Below are positions 45,103-53,614 of a stretch of DNA of 64,000 nucleotides, piece by piece. A program made the translations under genes and the position numbers. This stretch comes from Sulfitobacter maritimus (lineage in GTDB: Bacteria > Pseudomonadota > Alphaproteobacteria > Rhodobacterales > Rhodobacteraceae): NCBI RefSeq assembly GCF_013346665.1, contig NZ_JABVBB010000038.1, positions 1 through 64,000 of the forward strand. The letters run 5' to 3'. The notes under the pieces were generated by a model that had not been told where the DNA came from, did not search any database, and saw only the letters and a program-made list of their open reading frames with translations. Every line of letters starts with the position of its first letter. The stretch's first letter is position 1.

Positions 45103-46779
45103 ATGGAGTTCTTCACCCGCACAGGAAAGCCACTGCCGCAATCTGTGTTGAGGTCGGCCAATCGAGCCAAGAGCGATCCTGTCAGTCGACGTGAATTCTT
45201 AGCCGTTGCCAGTGCCTTTGGTGCGACCTCTGCCACGGCCTATGCGATGCTCGGCATGTCCCGCCCCGCCCAGGCCGAAACCCCGTCCAATCTGCAACAG
45301 GGCGGCACCGTGCGGATGCAGATGGAAGTGCGCGCGTTGAAAGACCCTCGGGCGTTTGATTGGTCGCAGATCGCCAATTTCACGCGCGGCTGGCTGGAAT
45401 ACCTCGCAATCTGGGAGAACGACGGCACCTTCACCCCTGCCCTGCTGGAAAGCTGGGAGATCAACGACGACGCAACAGAATACCTGCTGCACGTCCGCAA
45501 AGGTGTCAAATGGAACGACGGCAGCGATTTCACCGCGCAGGACGTGGCACGCAATATCGAAGGCTGGTGCGACAAGTCGGTGGAGGGCAACTCCATGGCG
45601 GGGCGTTTCGCCACGCTGGTGGATGACGAGACCGGCAAAGCCATTGAGGGCGCGATTGAGGTTGTGGATGATCACACCGTAAAACTGACGCTACCCAAAT
45701 CCGATATCACGTTGATCCCCGGCATGGCCGACTACCCCGCCGCGATTACGCCCGAAGGATTTGATCCAGACAACATGCTGGAAAACCCAATCGGCACAGG
45801 CCCCTACCTGCCAGAGTCGCTTGAAGTGGGCATCAAGAGCGTGTTGGTCAAAAACCCGGACCATACATGGTGGGGGACCGAGGTCTTTGGTGGCCCCTAT
45901 ATCGACCGGCTAGAATACATCGACTATGGCACCGATCCCTCCACTTGGATCGACGCGGCCAAGGCCGAAGAGGTCGATGCGCTCTATTCCATGGAAGGCG
46001 AGTATATCGACATTATGAACGCGCTAGAGGGTTGGGTCGAAAACGAGATCACAACCGCCGCGACCATTGTCATCCGCCCGAACCAATTGGCCGAGGTTGA
46101 TGGCAAAAAGCCCTATGCGGACAAGCGTGTGCGCCAAGCACTGGCGCTGGCGGTGGACAATGCGGTGCTGCTTGAGCTTGGCTATGCCGGGCGCGGGATC
46201 ATGGCAGAGAACCACCACGTCGGCCCCATGCACCCGGAATATGCCAAGATCGACCCACCCAAAGCCGACCCCGCCGCCGCCCGAGCGATGATGGAAGAGG
46301 CGGGCATGGCCGATTACGAACACCAGCTTTTCTCCATCGACGACGCTTGGCGCAAGGACACCACCGATGCGGTCGCCGCGCAGTTGCGTGATGCAGGTAT
46401 TTTGGTGAAACGCACGATCTTACCCGGCTCAACCTTTTGGAACGACTGGAATAACTACCCTTTCTCCTCGACCGACTGGAACGCGCGCCCCTTGGGCGTG
46501 CAAATCTGGGCGCTGGCCTATCGGTCGAATGAGGCATGGAATGAGTTTGGCTATTCGAATCCAGAGTTTGATGCGCTGGTATCCAAGGCGTTGGCCACCG
46601 CAGATGTCGATGCCCGGCGCAAGATCATGGCCAAGGGTGAAAAGATGTTGCAAGAGGACGGCGTGACAATCCAGCCCTACTGGCGGTCGCTTTATAACCA
46701 TACCCGCGAGGGGCTGGTCGGCGCGGGCCATCATATCGGGTTTGAATATCACCCCGCGCGCATGGCGTGGACAAAGTGA
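45103..46779 (+). CDS. ABC transporter substrate-binding protein, family 5, Tat-type signal
   Basis: A 558-residue periplasmic binding protein of the peptide/nickel (SBP_bac_5) family. The N-terminus has the twin-arginine pattern SRREFLAV followed by a hydrophobic stretch ending PAQA near residue 60, so it is probably exported folded by Tat. Family motifs include [22 protein letters not shown] and [12 protein letters not shown] 45103 has GAGAGGAAA upstream. No permease or ATPase gene is adjacent: the genes on both sides belong to other systems. It lies 221 bases after the DUF2783 gene with its own likely promoter. The ligand is unknown; amides or aromatic compounds are possible from context. 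Confidence 0.9.
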   Translation: MEFFTRTGKPLPQSVLRSANRAKSDPVSRREFLAVASAFGATSATAYAMLGMSRPAQAETPSNLQQGGTVRMQMEVRALKDPRAFDWSQIANFTRGWLEYLAIWENDGTFTPALLESWEINDDATEYLLHVRKGVKWNDGSDFTAQDVARNIEGWCDKSVEGNSMAGRFATLVDDETGKAIEGAIEVVDDHTVKLTLPKSDITLIPGMADYPAAITPEGFDPDNMLENPIGTGPYLPESLEVGIKSVLVKNPDHTWWGTEVFGGPYIDRLEYIDYGTDPSTWIDAAKAEEVDALYSMEGEYIDIMNALEGWVENEITTAATIVIRPNQLAEVDGKKPYADKRVRQALALAVDNAVLLELGYAGRGIMAENHHVGPMHPEYAKIDPPKADPAAARAMMEEAGMADYEHQLFSIDDAWRKDTTDAVAAQLRDAGILVKRTILPGSTFWNDWNNYPFSSTDWNARPLGVQIWALAYRSNEAWNEFGYSNPEFDALVSKALATADVDARRKIMAKGEKMLQEDGVTIQPYWRSLYNHTREGLVGAGHHIGFEYHPARMAWTK

Positions 46780-46785
46780 TTTAGT

Positions 46786-46815
46786 CAAAGGGCCGCAGCT
46801 ATGTCGGCCCTTTGC
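46786..46815 (+). terminator. Terminator of the binding-protein gene
   Basis: CAAAGGGCCG (46786-46795) pairs with CGGCCCTTTG (46805-46814) around a nine-base loop. It lies six bases after the stop and also 12 bases from the stop of the convergent amidase, so it may serve both. Confidence 0.8.
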
Positions 46816-46826
46816 TGTTCAAGGGC

Positions 46827-47762
46827 TTAGCCGCCGATCAACGCCTTGGCCATCATCATATGCACGCCTTTTTCGCGGTTCACCGTTTGGGTCACGCGCA
46901 AATCCCCGGCCAAACTGCACAGAACATAGGCGTCTTCGCGGCTGATCCCGGCCCGCTCTGAGACCAGCGCGATCATGTCGCGCAGCGCCATTTCCGCACA
47001 GAGGTCGAGGCTCGGAGCCATGCCCATCGTGATCACATGCGTCGGCGTTTCGGCCTGCGGATAGGAAAGCGGTTTGTCTTTCATCACGGTCAAACGGAAC
47101 CGCCCCTGCAAGGCGGTCTCAATGGCGGTGACGCAGACCTCGCCATCCCCCTGCGCACCATGTCCATCGCCGCAAGAAAACAGCGCACCTTCGGCATGGA
47201 CCGGCAGATAAAGCGTGGTCCCGGCCACCAGTTCCTTGTTGTCGATATTGCCCCCATGTTTGCGCGGCTCAATTGTCGCGATCCGGCCCCATTCAGGCGG
47301 CGGAGCAACCGCCATAACGCCAAAGAACGGCGCAAGAGGCAGTTCCAACCCCCAAGGCAAACGGGCGATGCCGCGTTCTGTATCCAGCGGGATATGGCTG
47401 TGATAGGTTTCGTTGAAATCCTGAGGCAACGTGCCGGCCAAGGGGCGGATAAAGTTGTAGCCCCAATCCTGCCGCAGCGTGACGTCTAGGATATCTACTT
47501 GCAGCACATCCCCCGGCATCGCGCCTTCGACAGCCACCGGCCCGGTCAATATATGGCCGGGCATCGGTGGCGGGCCAGCAGCGTGGATCTCGTATAGCTC
47601 GGGCGGTACGTGAAACCCTTCGGGCGGCAGGCAGTTCGGTGCGCCGGAAACGGTATTGATGATGACCTCTTCCCCGCTTTGGATCGTCAACGCCGCGGGG
47701 CGTGCGGCTTCGAAATAGCCCCAGTGACAGGTCTCGGGCGAAGCGTTTAGCGTTGCAGTCAT
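46827..47762 (-). CDS. Acetamidase/formamidase family protein
   Basis: A 311-residue member of the FmdA/AmdA amidase family, which releases ammonia from small amides. Conserved segments include GFHVPPELYEIHAAGPPPMPGHILTGP (from about residue 49), VEGAMPGDVLQV, HGGNIDNKEL and the GDGHGAQGDGEVC active-site region. The protein is slightly shorter than FmdA of Methylophilus. It starts four bases inside the upstream oxidoreductase gene (ATGA), so the two form one operon. It may process a nitrogen-bearing substrate brought in by the neighbouring transporters. Confidence 0.9.
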   Translation of the reverse strand: MTATLNASPETCHWGYFEAARPAALTIQSGEEVIINTVSGAPNCLPPEGFHVPPELYEIHAAGPPPMPGHILTGPVAVEGAMPGDVLQVDILDVTLRQDWGYNFIRPLAGTLPQDFNETYHSHIPLDTERGIARLPWGLELPLAPFFGVMAVAPPPEWGRIATIEPRKHGGNIDNKELVAGTTLYLPVHAEGALFSCGDGHGAQGDGEVCVTAIETALQGRFRLTVMKDKPLSYPQAETPTHVITMGMAPSLDLCAEMALRDMIALVSERAGISREDAYVLCSLAGDLRVTQTVNREKGVHMMMAKALIGG

Positions 47763-48727
47763 GGGTGCGTCCTTTTCTGGCCCAAGATCCCTTCAATCAG
47801 GATTTGCACCCGCAGCGCCTCTTGCGGGGTGGCCAAACGGCTGGGGTCGCCCACCATCAATCGCGCCATATCGTCAAGCTGCGCCTTCAGGCTGGTGGCG
47901 CGGGTATCGGCAAGGGCGTCGCTAGTTGGGGCGAAAGCGCCCCCCGTTGAAACGGTATCGATCGAGAATTCGGATATACGACGACTGGCTTTTTCGCCCT
48001 TCACCGTCACTTCTTGACGATCCGGCTGCGCGCCGCCGACACTACCAAGGACCGACACGGGCAGACCGTCACGGTTCACAAGCCGGGCGGCGACGTGGGT
48101 CTCGCAAAGCGTGTCATCGGGATATTCGGCATGGGCCCAAGACAGGCTCAACGGTCCCAGCACCCGTTCGCTCAGGAATAGGAAATGCGAGATGACTTCG
48201 CGGGTCATGCCCCCTTCGGCGGCAAAGCGCAGCCAGTCTGCATCCTTTTGCCACGCGCGTGGCCAAGCCGAATAAGTGACGATGATATCGATACCGCAGA
48301 GCGGGCCAAGGGCGCCCGCGTCGATAGAGCGGCGCAGATCGGTCAGCGCTGCCCCTGCGGCTTGGGTAAAGTTCACCGCCGCCGGGACGCCTGCGGCCTC
48401 CAGTTCGGCCACCAAAGCGCGGCTTTCGTCAATGTCCACACCAAGCGGCTTTTCCAGAAAGATCGCTTTCCCAGTGGCCGCAGCCTCTAACGCATAGGCT
48501 TTGCGCGGGGCGGGTGGACAGGCGAGATAGACCAGATCGACATCGGCCATGGCCTCCGACGCAGAAGCGGCCAGAACCGCATCCGGGGCCACTGCCTGTG
48601 CCGCCGCGCAGGCCTTCGGGTCTGGATCCCACATAGTGGCTACGGTGAAGTCCGGGTGCAGCACCATATGTTCGGCCATCCGCCGCCCCATAATGCCCAA
48701 ACCAATTACCGCAGTCCTGATCGCCAT
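47759..48727 (-). CDS. Gfo/Idh/MocA-family oxidoreductase
   Basis: A 322-residue NAD(P)-dependent dehydrogenase. The N-terminal Rossmann motif is VIGLGIMGRRMAEH, and the family motif EKPLGVD occurs at residues about 97-103. The C-terminal domain follows the usual alpha/beta fold. ATG 48727 has GAGGGAGAG upstream, which rules out a GTG five codons earlier. It is cotranscribed with the amidase. The substrate is not predictable; many relatives act on sugars or inositol, and here amide or aromatic context makes another substrate equally likely. Confidence 0.9.
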   Translation of the reverse strand: MAIRTAVIGLGIMGRRMAEHMVLHPDFTVATMWDPDPKACAAAQAVAPDAVLAASASEAMADVDLVYLACPPAPRKAYALEAAATGKAIFLEKPLGVDIDESRALVAELEAAGVPAAVNFTQAAGAALTDLRRSIDAGALGPLCGIDIIVTYSAWPRAWQKDADWLRFAAEGGMTREVISHFLFLSERVLGPLSLSWAHAEYPDDTLCETHVAARLVNRDGLPVSVLGSVGGAQPDRQEVTVKGEKASRRISEFSIDTVSTGGAFAPTSDALADTRATSLKAQLDDMARLMVGDPSRLATPQEALRVQILIEGILGQKRTHP

Positions 48728-48805
48728 ATGTCTCTCCCTCACGTTGCCGCGCGATAAGACGCCGCAACGCGAAGGACTGCAACCGTTCGCCGCGAAAAAG
48801 CGGGG

Positions 48806-49234
48806 TCAGCCCTCGGCGCGGACTAGAGGTTCGATCACTTTGCGCAGTTCTTCGGGGGCCGGTTGGCTTTCAAACACATCCGCGCGGGTAAAGACACAGG
48901 TGAACGACCCTTCGAAACACAAAACGCCGTTCTGCCGGGCCTTCATGCCAAAGGTGATGGACTTATTGCCAAGCCGCGTCGGATAGGTCTCGCACAGGAG
49001 TTTATGGCGAGGGGTGACCGGGCTGCGGAAGTCCATCGCAAGGTTCACGAAGGGCGTGCCGATGTTGCGGTCAAGCTCAAGCTGAAACCAACCGTCTCCG
49101 TCAAAATGCGCCTCCCACCACGCGTTGATCGCATCCAGCGCGAAATAAGGCAGCCGCGCGGTATAGGCGATTTTCGCCGGGTCGCAATCGCCCCAAGTGA
49201 CGTTGATCTCATGCACGAAGTTTTCGGAGGTCAT
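48806..49234 (-). CDS. Acyl-CoA thioesterase, 4-hydroxybenzoyl-CoA type
   Basis: A 142-residue hotdog-fold thioesterase. The active-site stretch TWGDCDPAKIAYTARLPYFALDA carries the family's catalytic Asp (in DCDPA) and matches the 4-hydroxybenzoyl-CoA thioesterase group. ATG 49234 is preferred by GGAA just upstream; an ATG four codons earlier is possible. It lies 78 bases upstream of the oxidoreductase and 63 bases downstream of the TRAP genes. A role in releasing aromatic acids from CoA would fit the neighbouring aromatic operon but is not shown. Confidence 0.88.
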   Translation of the reverse strand: MTSENFVHEINVTWGDCDPAKIAYTARLPYFALDAINAWWEAHFDGDGWFQLELDRNIGTPFVNLAMDFRSPVTPRHKLLCETYPTRLGNKSITFGMKARQNGVLCFEGSFTCVFTRADVFESQPAPEELRKVIEPLVRAEG

Positions 49235-49309
49235 AGCAGGTTCCATTGGTCAGGGCCGCAAGGCAGGGCCAAACACTTCTAGCCCTTCCTGCGCCATGCG
49301 CAACCTGCC

Positions 49310-50629
49310 CTACCCAGGCAAGAGAAACAGCGTGATCGCCGGGAAAGCCACCAAGAGGATGACGCGCACAATGTCGGAGCCAACAAAGTACATGACCGCC
49401 CGGTAGGTTTCGCGCATCGGAGTATCACGGTCCATCGCGTTGATGATGAACAGGTTCATCCCCACTGGCGGCGTGATCAGCCCGACCTCTACCACGATCA
49501 GCACCAAGATACCAAACCAGATCGCCAGATGCTCCGCGCTCATCCCGAAATCCATGGCCGAGATGACAGGAAAGAAGATTGGCACAGTCAGCAGGATCAT
49601 CGACAGGCTGTCCATCAGACAGCCGAAGATCAGGTAGAACAGGAGGATAACTAGCAAGACCGTTAGGGGCGCATAGCCCTGTGTTGTGACCCATTCCGCC
49701 ATGAACTGCGGCACGCCCGAAAGCGCCAGAAAACCGTTGTAAAATCCGGCCCCCAAGACGATGAAAAAGATCATCGCCGTGGTCTTGGCCGTGCCAAGTA
49801 GGCTGTCGCGCAGCACCGCCCAATTCAGCGAACCGGCGAGCAAAGCAGCAAGCCCGGTGCCAGCCGCACCGATGGCCGACCCTTCGGTCGGGGTGAACCA
49901 GCCTGCATAGATGCCGCCAACCACGACGACAAAGATCACAAGCACCGGCCAGGTGTCCGCCAAAGCGCCAAAGCGTTCGCGCATCGGCACCGGCGCGCGG
50001 GTCCCCGCACTTTCGGGGTTAAGCCGGACGTAGAGCGAAATCGTAGCGATATAGCCAAGCGCCGCGAGGATACCGGGGATAAAGGCAGCGAGGAACAGTT
50101 TGGCGATATTCTGTTCAGTCAAAATGGCGTAGATCACCAAGATCACCGAGGGCGGGATCAGGATGCCCAAAGTCCCGCCAGCGGCCAGTGTGGCCGTGGA
50201 AAAGCCCCCCGAATACCCGTAGCGCCGCAGCTCTGGCAGCGCGACCTTGGACATGGTGGCCGCCGTCGCCAGAGAGGAGCCACAGATCGCGCCAAAGCCC
50301 GCACAAGCCCCCACAGCGGCCATGGCAACACCGCCACGCCGGTGGCCAAGAAAGCTCTCTGCCGCGCGGAACAGTTTGGAGGACATGCCCGACAGCGTGG
50401 CGAACTGCCCCATCAGCAGAAACATCGGGATGATGCTCAGCGAATAGCTTGAAAAGGTCGTGTAGGTCTCAGACTTCAGCTTGGCCAGCAGCGGCGTGGG
50501 GTTGCCGCCCATCGCGAAGTACCAACCGCCGAAACCGCAGAGCAGCATCGCCAACCCAATTGGGGCGCGCAGAAACACCATGATCAGCAACACAGGGAAG
50601 GACCAAAAGCCCAGTTCGAGGTTGGTCAT
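49310..50629 (-). CDS. dctM: TRAP transporter large permease
   Basis: The 12-helix channel subunit of a sodium-driven TRAP importer, 439 residues. Family features include FLRAPIGLAMLLCGF, the SSLATAATMSKVALPELRRYGYSGGFSTATLAAGGTLGILIPPSVILVIYA region (from about residue 135) and FGILVLIVVEVGLITPPVGMNLF. ATG 50629 follows GGGGGG; an in-frame ATG 15 codons earlier overlaps the small permease gene. It lies one base after dctQ. The substrate is set by DctP. Confidence 0.95.
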   Translation of the reverse strand: MTNLELGFWSFPVLLIMVFLRAPIGLAMLLCGFGGWYFAMGGNPTPLLAKLKSETYTTFSSYSLSIIPMFLLMGQFATLSGMSSKLFRAAESFLGHRRGGVAMAAVGACAGFGAICGSSLATAATMSKVALPELRRYGYSGGFSTATLAAGGTLGILIPPSVILVIYAILTEQNIAKLFLAAFIPGILAALGYIATISLYVRLNPESAGTRAPVPMRERFGALADTWPVLVIFVVVVGGIYAGWFTPTEGSAIGAAGTGLAALLAGSLNWAVLRDSLLGTAKTTAMIFFIVLGAGFYNGFLALSGVPQFMAEWVTTQGYAPLTVLLVILLFYLIFGCLMDSLSMILLTVPIFFPVISAMDFGMSAEHLAIWFGILVLIVVEVGLITPPVGMNLFIINAMDRDTPMRETYRAVMYFVGSDIVRVILLVAFPAITLFLLPG

Positions 50630-50630
50630 T

Positions 50631-51212
50631 TCAATGCCCCCCGTGATCGCGTGGCAAAAGCGGCTTGCCGACAAGCGCTTCGCCCACCCGCATCACCGCG
50701 CAATAGACCGCTGTAAGGCAAGCCACCACACCGGCAGCAAAGCTTGCCGCATAGGCCCACCAGACCGGGAACTGTAGAAAGAGCGTCGTCTCCCCATTGC
50801 CGATGTAGCGCTGCATCCCTTCGTAAAGCCGCCAGATCAGCAGCAGAATGACCAAGGTCAGCACGATCTCCCAAAAGGCGGCGATCCAAACGGTGATCCG
50901 GTCCGGCAACATCGCCGTGAAGATATCAACGCTGGCATGGGCGCCATAAAGCTGGCAGATCGGCAGGAAAGCAAAGATCGCAAAGGCGACCCCGGCTTCC
51001 AGAATTTCGTAATTGCCGTTGATCTCTCCCACACCGAGGTCCAGCACGAATTGGGCAAGGCCGGTCAGCGTGCTGTCAAAGAAATCATTGTGCAGGGTTT
51101 TGTTGATCGTCCGTCCGATGATCGACAGGGTCGTGAGCAGCACAAGAGCCATCAGCGCCAGACCACCAGCAAGCGCGGCACCTCGGGCAAGAAAGAAGAT
51201 CGTTCGGTGCAT
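50631..51212 (-). CDS. dctQ: TRAP transporter small permease
   Basis: The four-helix membrane subunit of the TRAP importer, 193 residues. Conserved features include GEINGNYEILEAGVAFAIFAFLPICQLYGAHASVDIF (from about residue 57) and an FWEIVLTLVILLLIWRLYEGM helix. It lies between dctP and dctM on the minus strand, with 74 bases after dctP. The gene order dctP-dctQ-dctM is standard. Confidence 0.93.
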   Translation of the reverse strand: MHRTIFFLARGAALAGGLALMALVLLTTLSIIGRTINKTLHNDFFDSTLTGLAQFVLDLGVGEINGNYEILEAGVAFAIFAFLPICQLYGAHASVDIFTAMLPDRITVWIAAFWEIVLTLVILLLIWRLYEGMQRYIGNGETTLFLQFPVWWAYAASFAAGVVACLTAVYCAVMRVGEALVGKPLLPRDHGGH

Positions 51213-51286
51213 GGGACGCCTTTGCTCCGGGTAGAAAACGATCTGCGACGGGTGGTGCCGTCGCAGATCATGGTCGTGGACGGAGC

Positions 51287-52327
51287 TTACTTGTCGTAAT
51301 CGGCCATCAAGGCACGGGCTTCGTCGATGAGCGCTTGCCCATCAATGTCTTTTTCCTTCATCTCAGCGATCCATTCGTCATAGATCGGCTGTGCAGCCTC
51401 ACGCCAGACCTCGGCTTCTTCTTCGGTCAGGGTGACGATGTTATTGCCCAGATCAACCGCCACTTGACGCGCCGGACCATCCGCATCCGCTTGGGTGCCG
51501 CCAGCAAAGATCGAGAATTCGAGACCGGAATTATCATCCACGACCTTTTTCAGATCATCGGGCAGGCTCTCATATTTGTCTTTGTTCATCGCTAGGACAA
51601 AGGTCAGAACGTAGAGCGCATTGCCGCTGAATTCGGTGTGATTATCGACCAGTTCGGAAATTTTGAGTGCGGGGGTGACCTCCCATGGAATGGTGGTGCC
51701 GTCGATCACCCCCTTGGACAGGCCTTCGGGGATCGCCGGGACTGGCATGCCCACAGGGGTCGCGCCGACCTTTTCCAGCAGTTTGTTGGCCAAACGCGAC
51801 CCGCCGCGGATCTTCATTCCCTGTAGGTCGTCTGGCGTACGCACTTCTTTGTTGGTGTGGAGCATACCGGGGCCATGCACCCAAGCGCCAAGGATATGCA
51901 CGTCCTTAAACTCGGTATCCTTCATGTGTTTTTCGAACATCTGCCAATAGGCCGAAGACGCCGCGCGGGCGTTGGTCATCATGAAGGGCAGTTCGAAAAC
52001 TTCGGTGCTGGGATAGCGGCCGGGAGTATAGCCGACCACGGTCCAAACCACATCGGCCACACCGTCAATCGCTTGGTCGATAAGCTCCGGCGGGGTGCCG
52101 CCCAATTGCATTGAGGGGTAGCGCTCGACCTTGATGCGGCCTTCGCTCGCCTCTTCGACATTGTCGGCCCAGACGTCGAGGATCAGCTTTGGCACATTGG
52201 CCTGCGGCGGCAGGAATTGGTGCAGGCGCAATGTCACCTCCTGCGCCAGGGCCGACGTGGCCCCCAACCCCATCGCAAGGGCCGTGGCACCTGCAAGTTT
52301 CAAGAATCCGTGACGTGTGAAATTCAT
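51287..52327 (-). CDS. dctP: TRAP transporter substrate-binding protein
   Basis: A 346-residue periplasmic DctP protein with a Sec signal peptide ending ATSALAQ (about residue 29). The carboxylate-binding Arg is in the MKIRGGSRLANKLLEKVGATPVGMP region (about residues 169-193), so an organic acid is the likely ligand. It begins with a GAGAGAGAG ribosome binding site at 52327. It heads the dctPQM operon. The upstream 168 bases contain a TCACG-N10-CGTGA dyad and a copy of the AGACTGACAGGA 12-mer, both possible operators. Confidence 0.95.
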   Translation of the reverse strand: MNFTRHGFLKLAGATALAMGLGATSALAQEVTLRLHQFLPPQANVPKLILDVWADNVEEASEGRIKVERYPSMQLGGTPPELIDQAIDGVADVVWTVVGYTPGRYPSTEVFELPFMMTNARAASSAYWQMFEKHMKDTEFKDVHILGAWVHGPGMLHTNKEVRTPDDLQGMKIRGGSRLANKLLEKVGATPVGMPVPAIPEGLSKGVIDGTTIPWEVTPALKISELVDNHTEFSGNALYVLTFVLAMNKDKYESLPDDLKKVVDDNSGLEFSIFAGGTQADADGPARQVAVDLGNNIVTLTEEEAEVWREAAQPIYDEWIAEMKEKDIDGQALIDEARALMADYDK

Positions 52328-52418
52328 CTCTCTCTCTCCCTGTCGACGCGCGTCCGGTTTGCCCGGCCTGCTGCGTTTTCTTTCTGTAGGCTGACGCTAA
52401 GCGACCCGTTGTTTCTTG

Positions 52419-52438
52419 TCACGACGAATATGACGTGA
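52419..52438. promoter_or_regulatory. Dyad upstream of dctP
   Basis: TCACG (52419-52423), ten bases, CGTGA (52434-52438), about 90 bases upstream of the dctP start. A candidate operator for the TRAP operon. Confidence 0.35.
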
Positions 52439-52477
52439 GAGCGGCCCACGCGATGCAGGGAGGCAGCAATTTGTCGG

Positions 52478-52489
52478 AGACTGACAGGA
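52478..52489. promoter_or_regulatory. 12-mer shared with the 45103 gene's upstream region
   Basis: AGACTGACAGGA, identical to 44981-44992. Here it is part of an imperfect dyad GTCGG/CTGAC. It lies between dctP and the tRNA gene. Confidence 0.4.
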
Positions 52490-52495
52490 GGGAGG

Positions 52496-52572
<77 letters not shown>

Positions 52573-52713
52573 GTAGGCGCGGGAGGTACCGCCGCATCGC
52601 CAAGTCGTCAAGGGCGAAAAATGCCGATTGATGGAATTTTTGGATAAAAATGCCGATGCGGGGGGAGGCGCGGCGTTTGCAAGACGGCTGCAGTAGGCAC
52701 ATGTCGTGCAGCC

Positions 52714-52777
52714 GGGGGCGCCGCCCCCATCGCGCTTACTGCGCGATTCCCCCGCGGGTATTTTTCAAAGGATGAAG
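52714..52777 (-). repeat. Dispersed structured intergenic repeat, copy 2
   Basis: On the minus strand: CTTCATCC, an A/T-rich spacer, CCCGCGGG, hairpin ATCGCGC/GCGCGAT with a five-base loop, then GGGGGC/GCCCCC. It lies 17 bases after the stop of the SDR gene at 52795. The loop differs from copies 1 and 3 while the stem is kept. Confidence 0.85.
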
Positions 52778-52794
52778 GGGGCCGTATGCCTGCA

Positions 52795-53595
52795 CTAGTG
52801 AGCGGGGGCGGAAACAACGTCCAGAAGGGTGCGCCCGCCGTCGATGGTCATGATCTCACCTGTCATAAAACCGGAGCTTTCCGCAGCGAGGAATTGCACC
52901 GCCTCGCACAACTCATTCGGCCCTGCGATCCGGCCCAACGGTGTGTGGGCGCGGATATCGTCGCGCCAATCGCGGTTCTCGGCCACGGCGGCGCGCAGGG
53001 AAGCACTCATCACGGAGCCGAAGGAAATTGCGTTTACGCGAATCCTGTGCGGCGCCAGAACGAGGGCCAGCGAGCGCGTCATCTGTTGCACGGCAGCTGA
53101 GGCAATGGAGTAGCCCATAAGATCCGGCTGATGCTGACGAGCGGCGATGGAACTTAGGTTGATGATCGACCCGACCTGCCCTTCGGTTTGTCCCTCGGCC
53201 TGTTTCATCATCCGCCTTGCGACCTGTTGCGACAGTTGCAAGGCGGTGATTAGGTTTTGCTGCAGGAGCATTTCGACAGAGGAGTCTTCAACGTCCAATG
53301 GATCGGTCGTCATGACTTGCCGCGAGGCGTTGACCAGAATGTCGACCTGATCATAGGCGTCGATGGTTGCAGAGACGAGGTTGGCGATGGTCAGACGCTG
53401 GCGGAGGTCTCCGGCAAAGACGCGGATATTGCCCTCATCCGGGGTGTCGCCCAGCTCTTCCATCAGTTTTTTTTCATTCGAGTCGGCGCACATGACATTG
53501 GCGCCCCGGTCAGCGAGATGCCGGGCGATGGCAAGGCCAATGCCGTCTGCAGCGCCGGTGATGATTGCTGTCTTGCCGGAGATTGAGAAGGACAT
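52795..53595 (-). CDS. SDR-family protein lacking the catalytic lysine
   Basis: A 266-residue SDR-fold protein. The cofactor motif TGAADGIG (residues 13-20) is intact, as are Ser148/149 (NLSS) and Tyr162. The active site reads YSIAS where YxxxK is expected, so the catalytic Lys is Ser166; the NNAG motif reads NASR. The C-terminal IDGG block is normal. It could bind NAD(P) but is unlikely to act as a normal dehydrogenase. GGGAG lies upstream of ATG 53595. It is 20 bases downstream of rsmC on the same strand, so it may be part of the clpS-rsmC transcript. Confidence 0.9.
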   Translation of the reverse strand: MSFSISGKTAIITGAADGIGLAIARHLADRGANVMCADSNEKKLMEELGDTPDEGNIRVFAGDLRQRLTIANLVSATIDAYDQVDILVNASRQVMTTDPLDVEDSSVEMLLQQNLITALQLSQQVARRMMKQAEGQTEGQVGSIINLSSIAARQHQPDLMGYSIASAAVQQMTRSLALVLAPHRIRVNAISFGSVMSASLRAAVAENRDWRDDIRAHTPLGRIAGPNELCEAVQFLAAESSGFMTGEIMTIDGGRTLLDVVSAPAH

Positions 53596-53614
53596 CGGGA
53601 AGCTCCCTTTTGGC

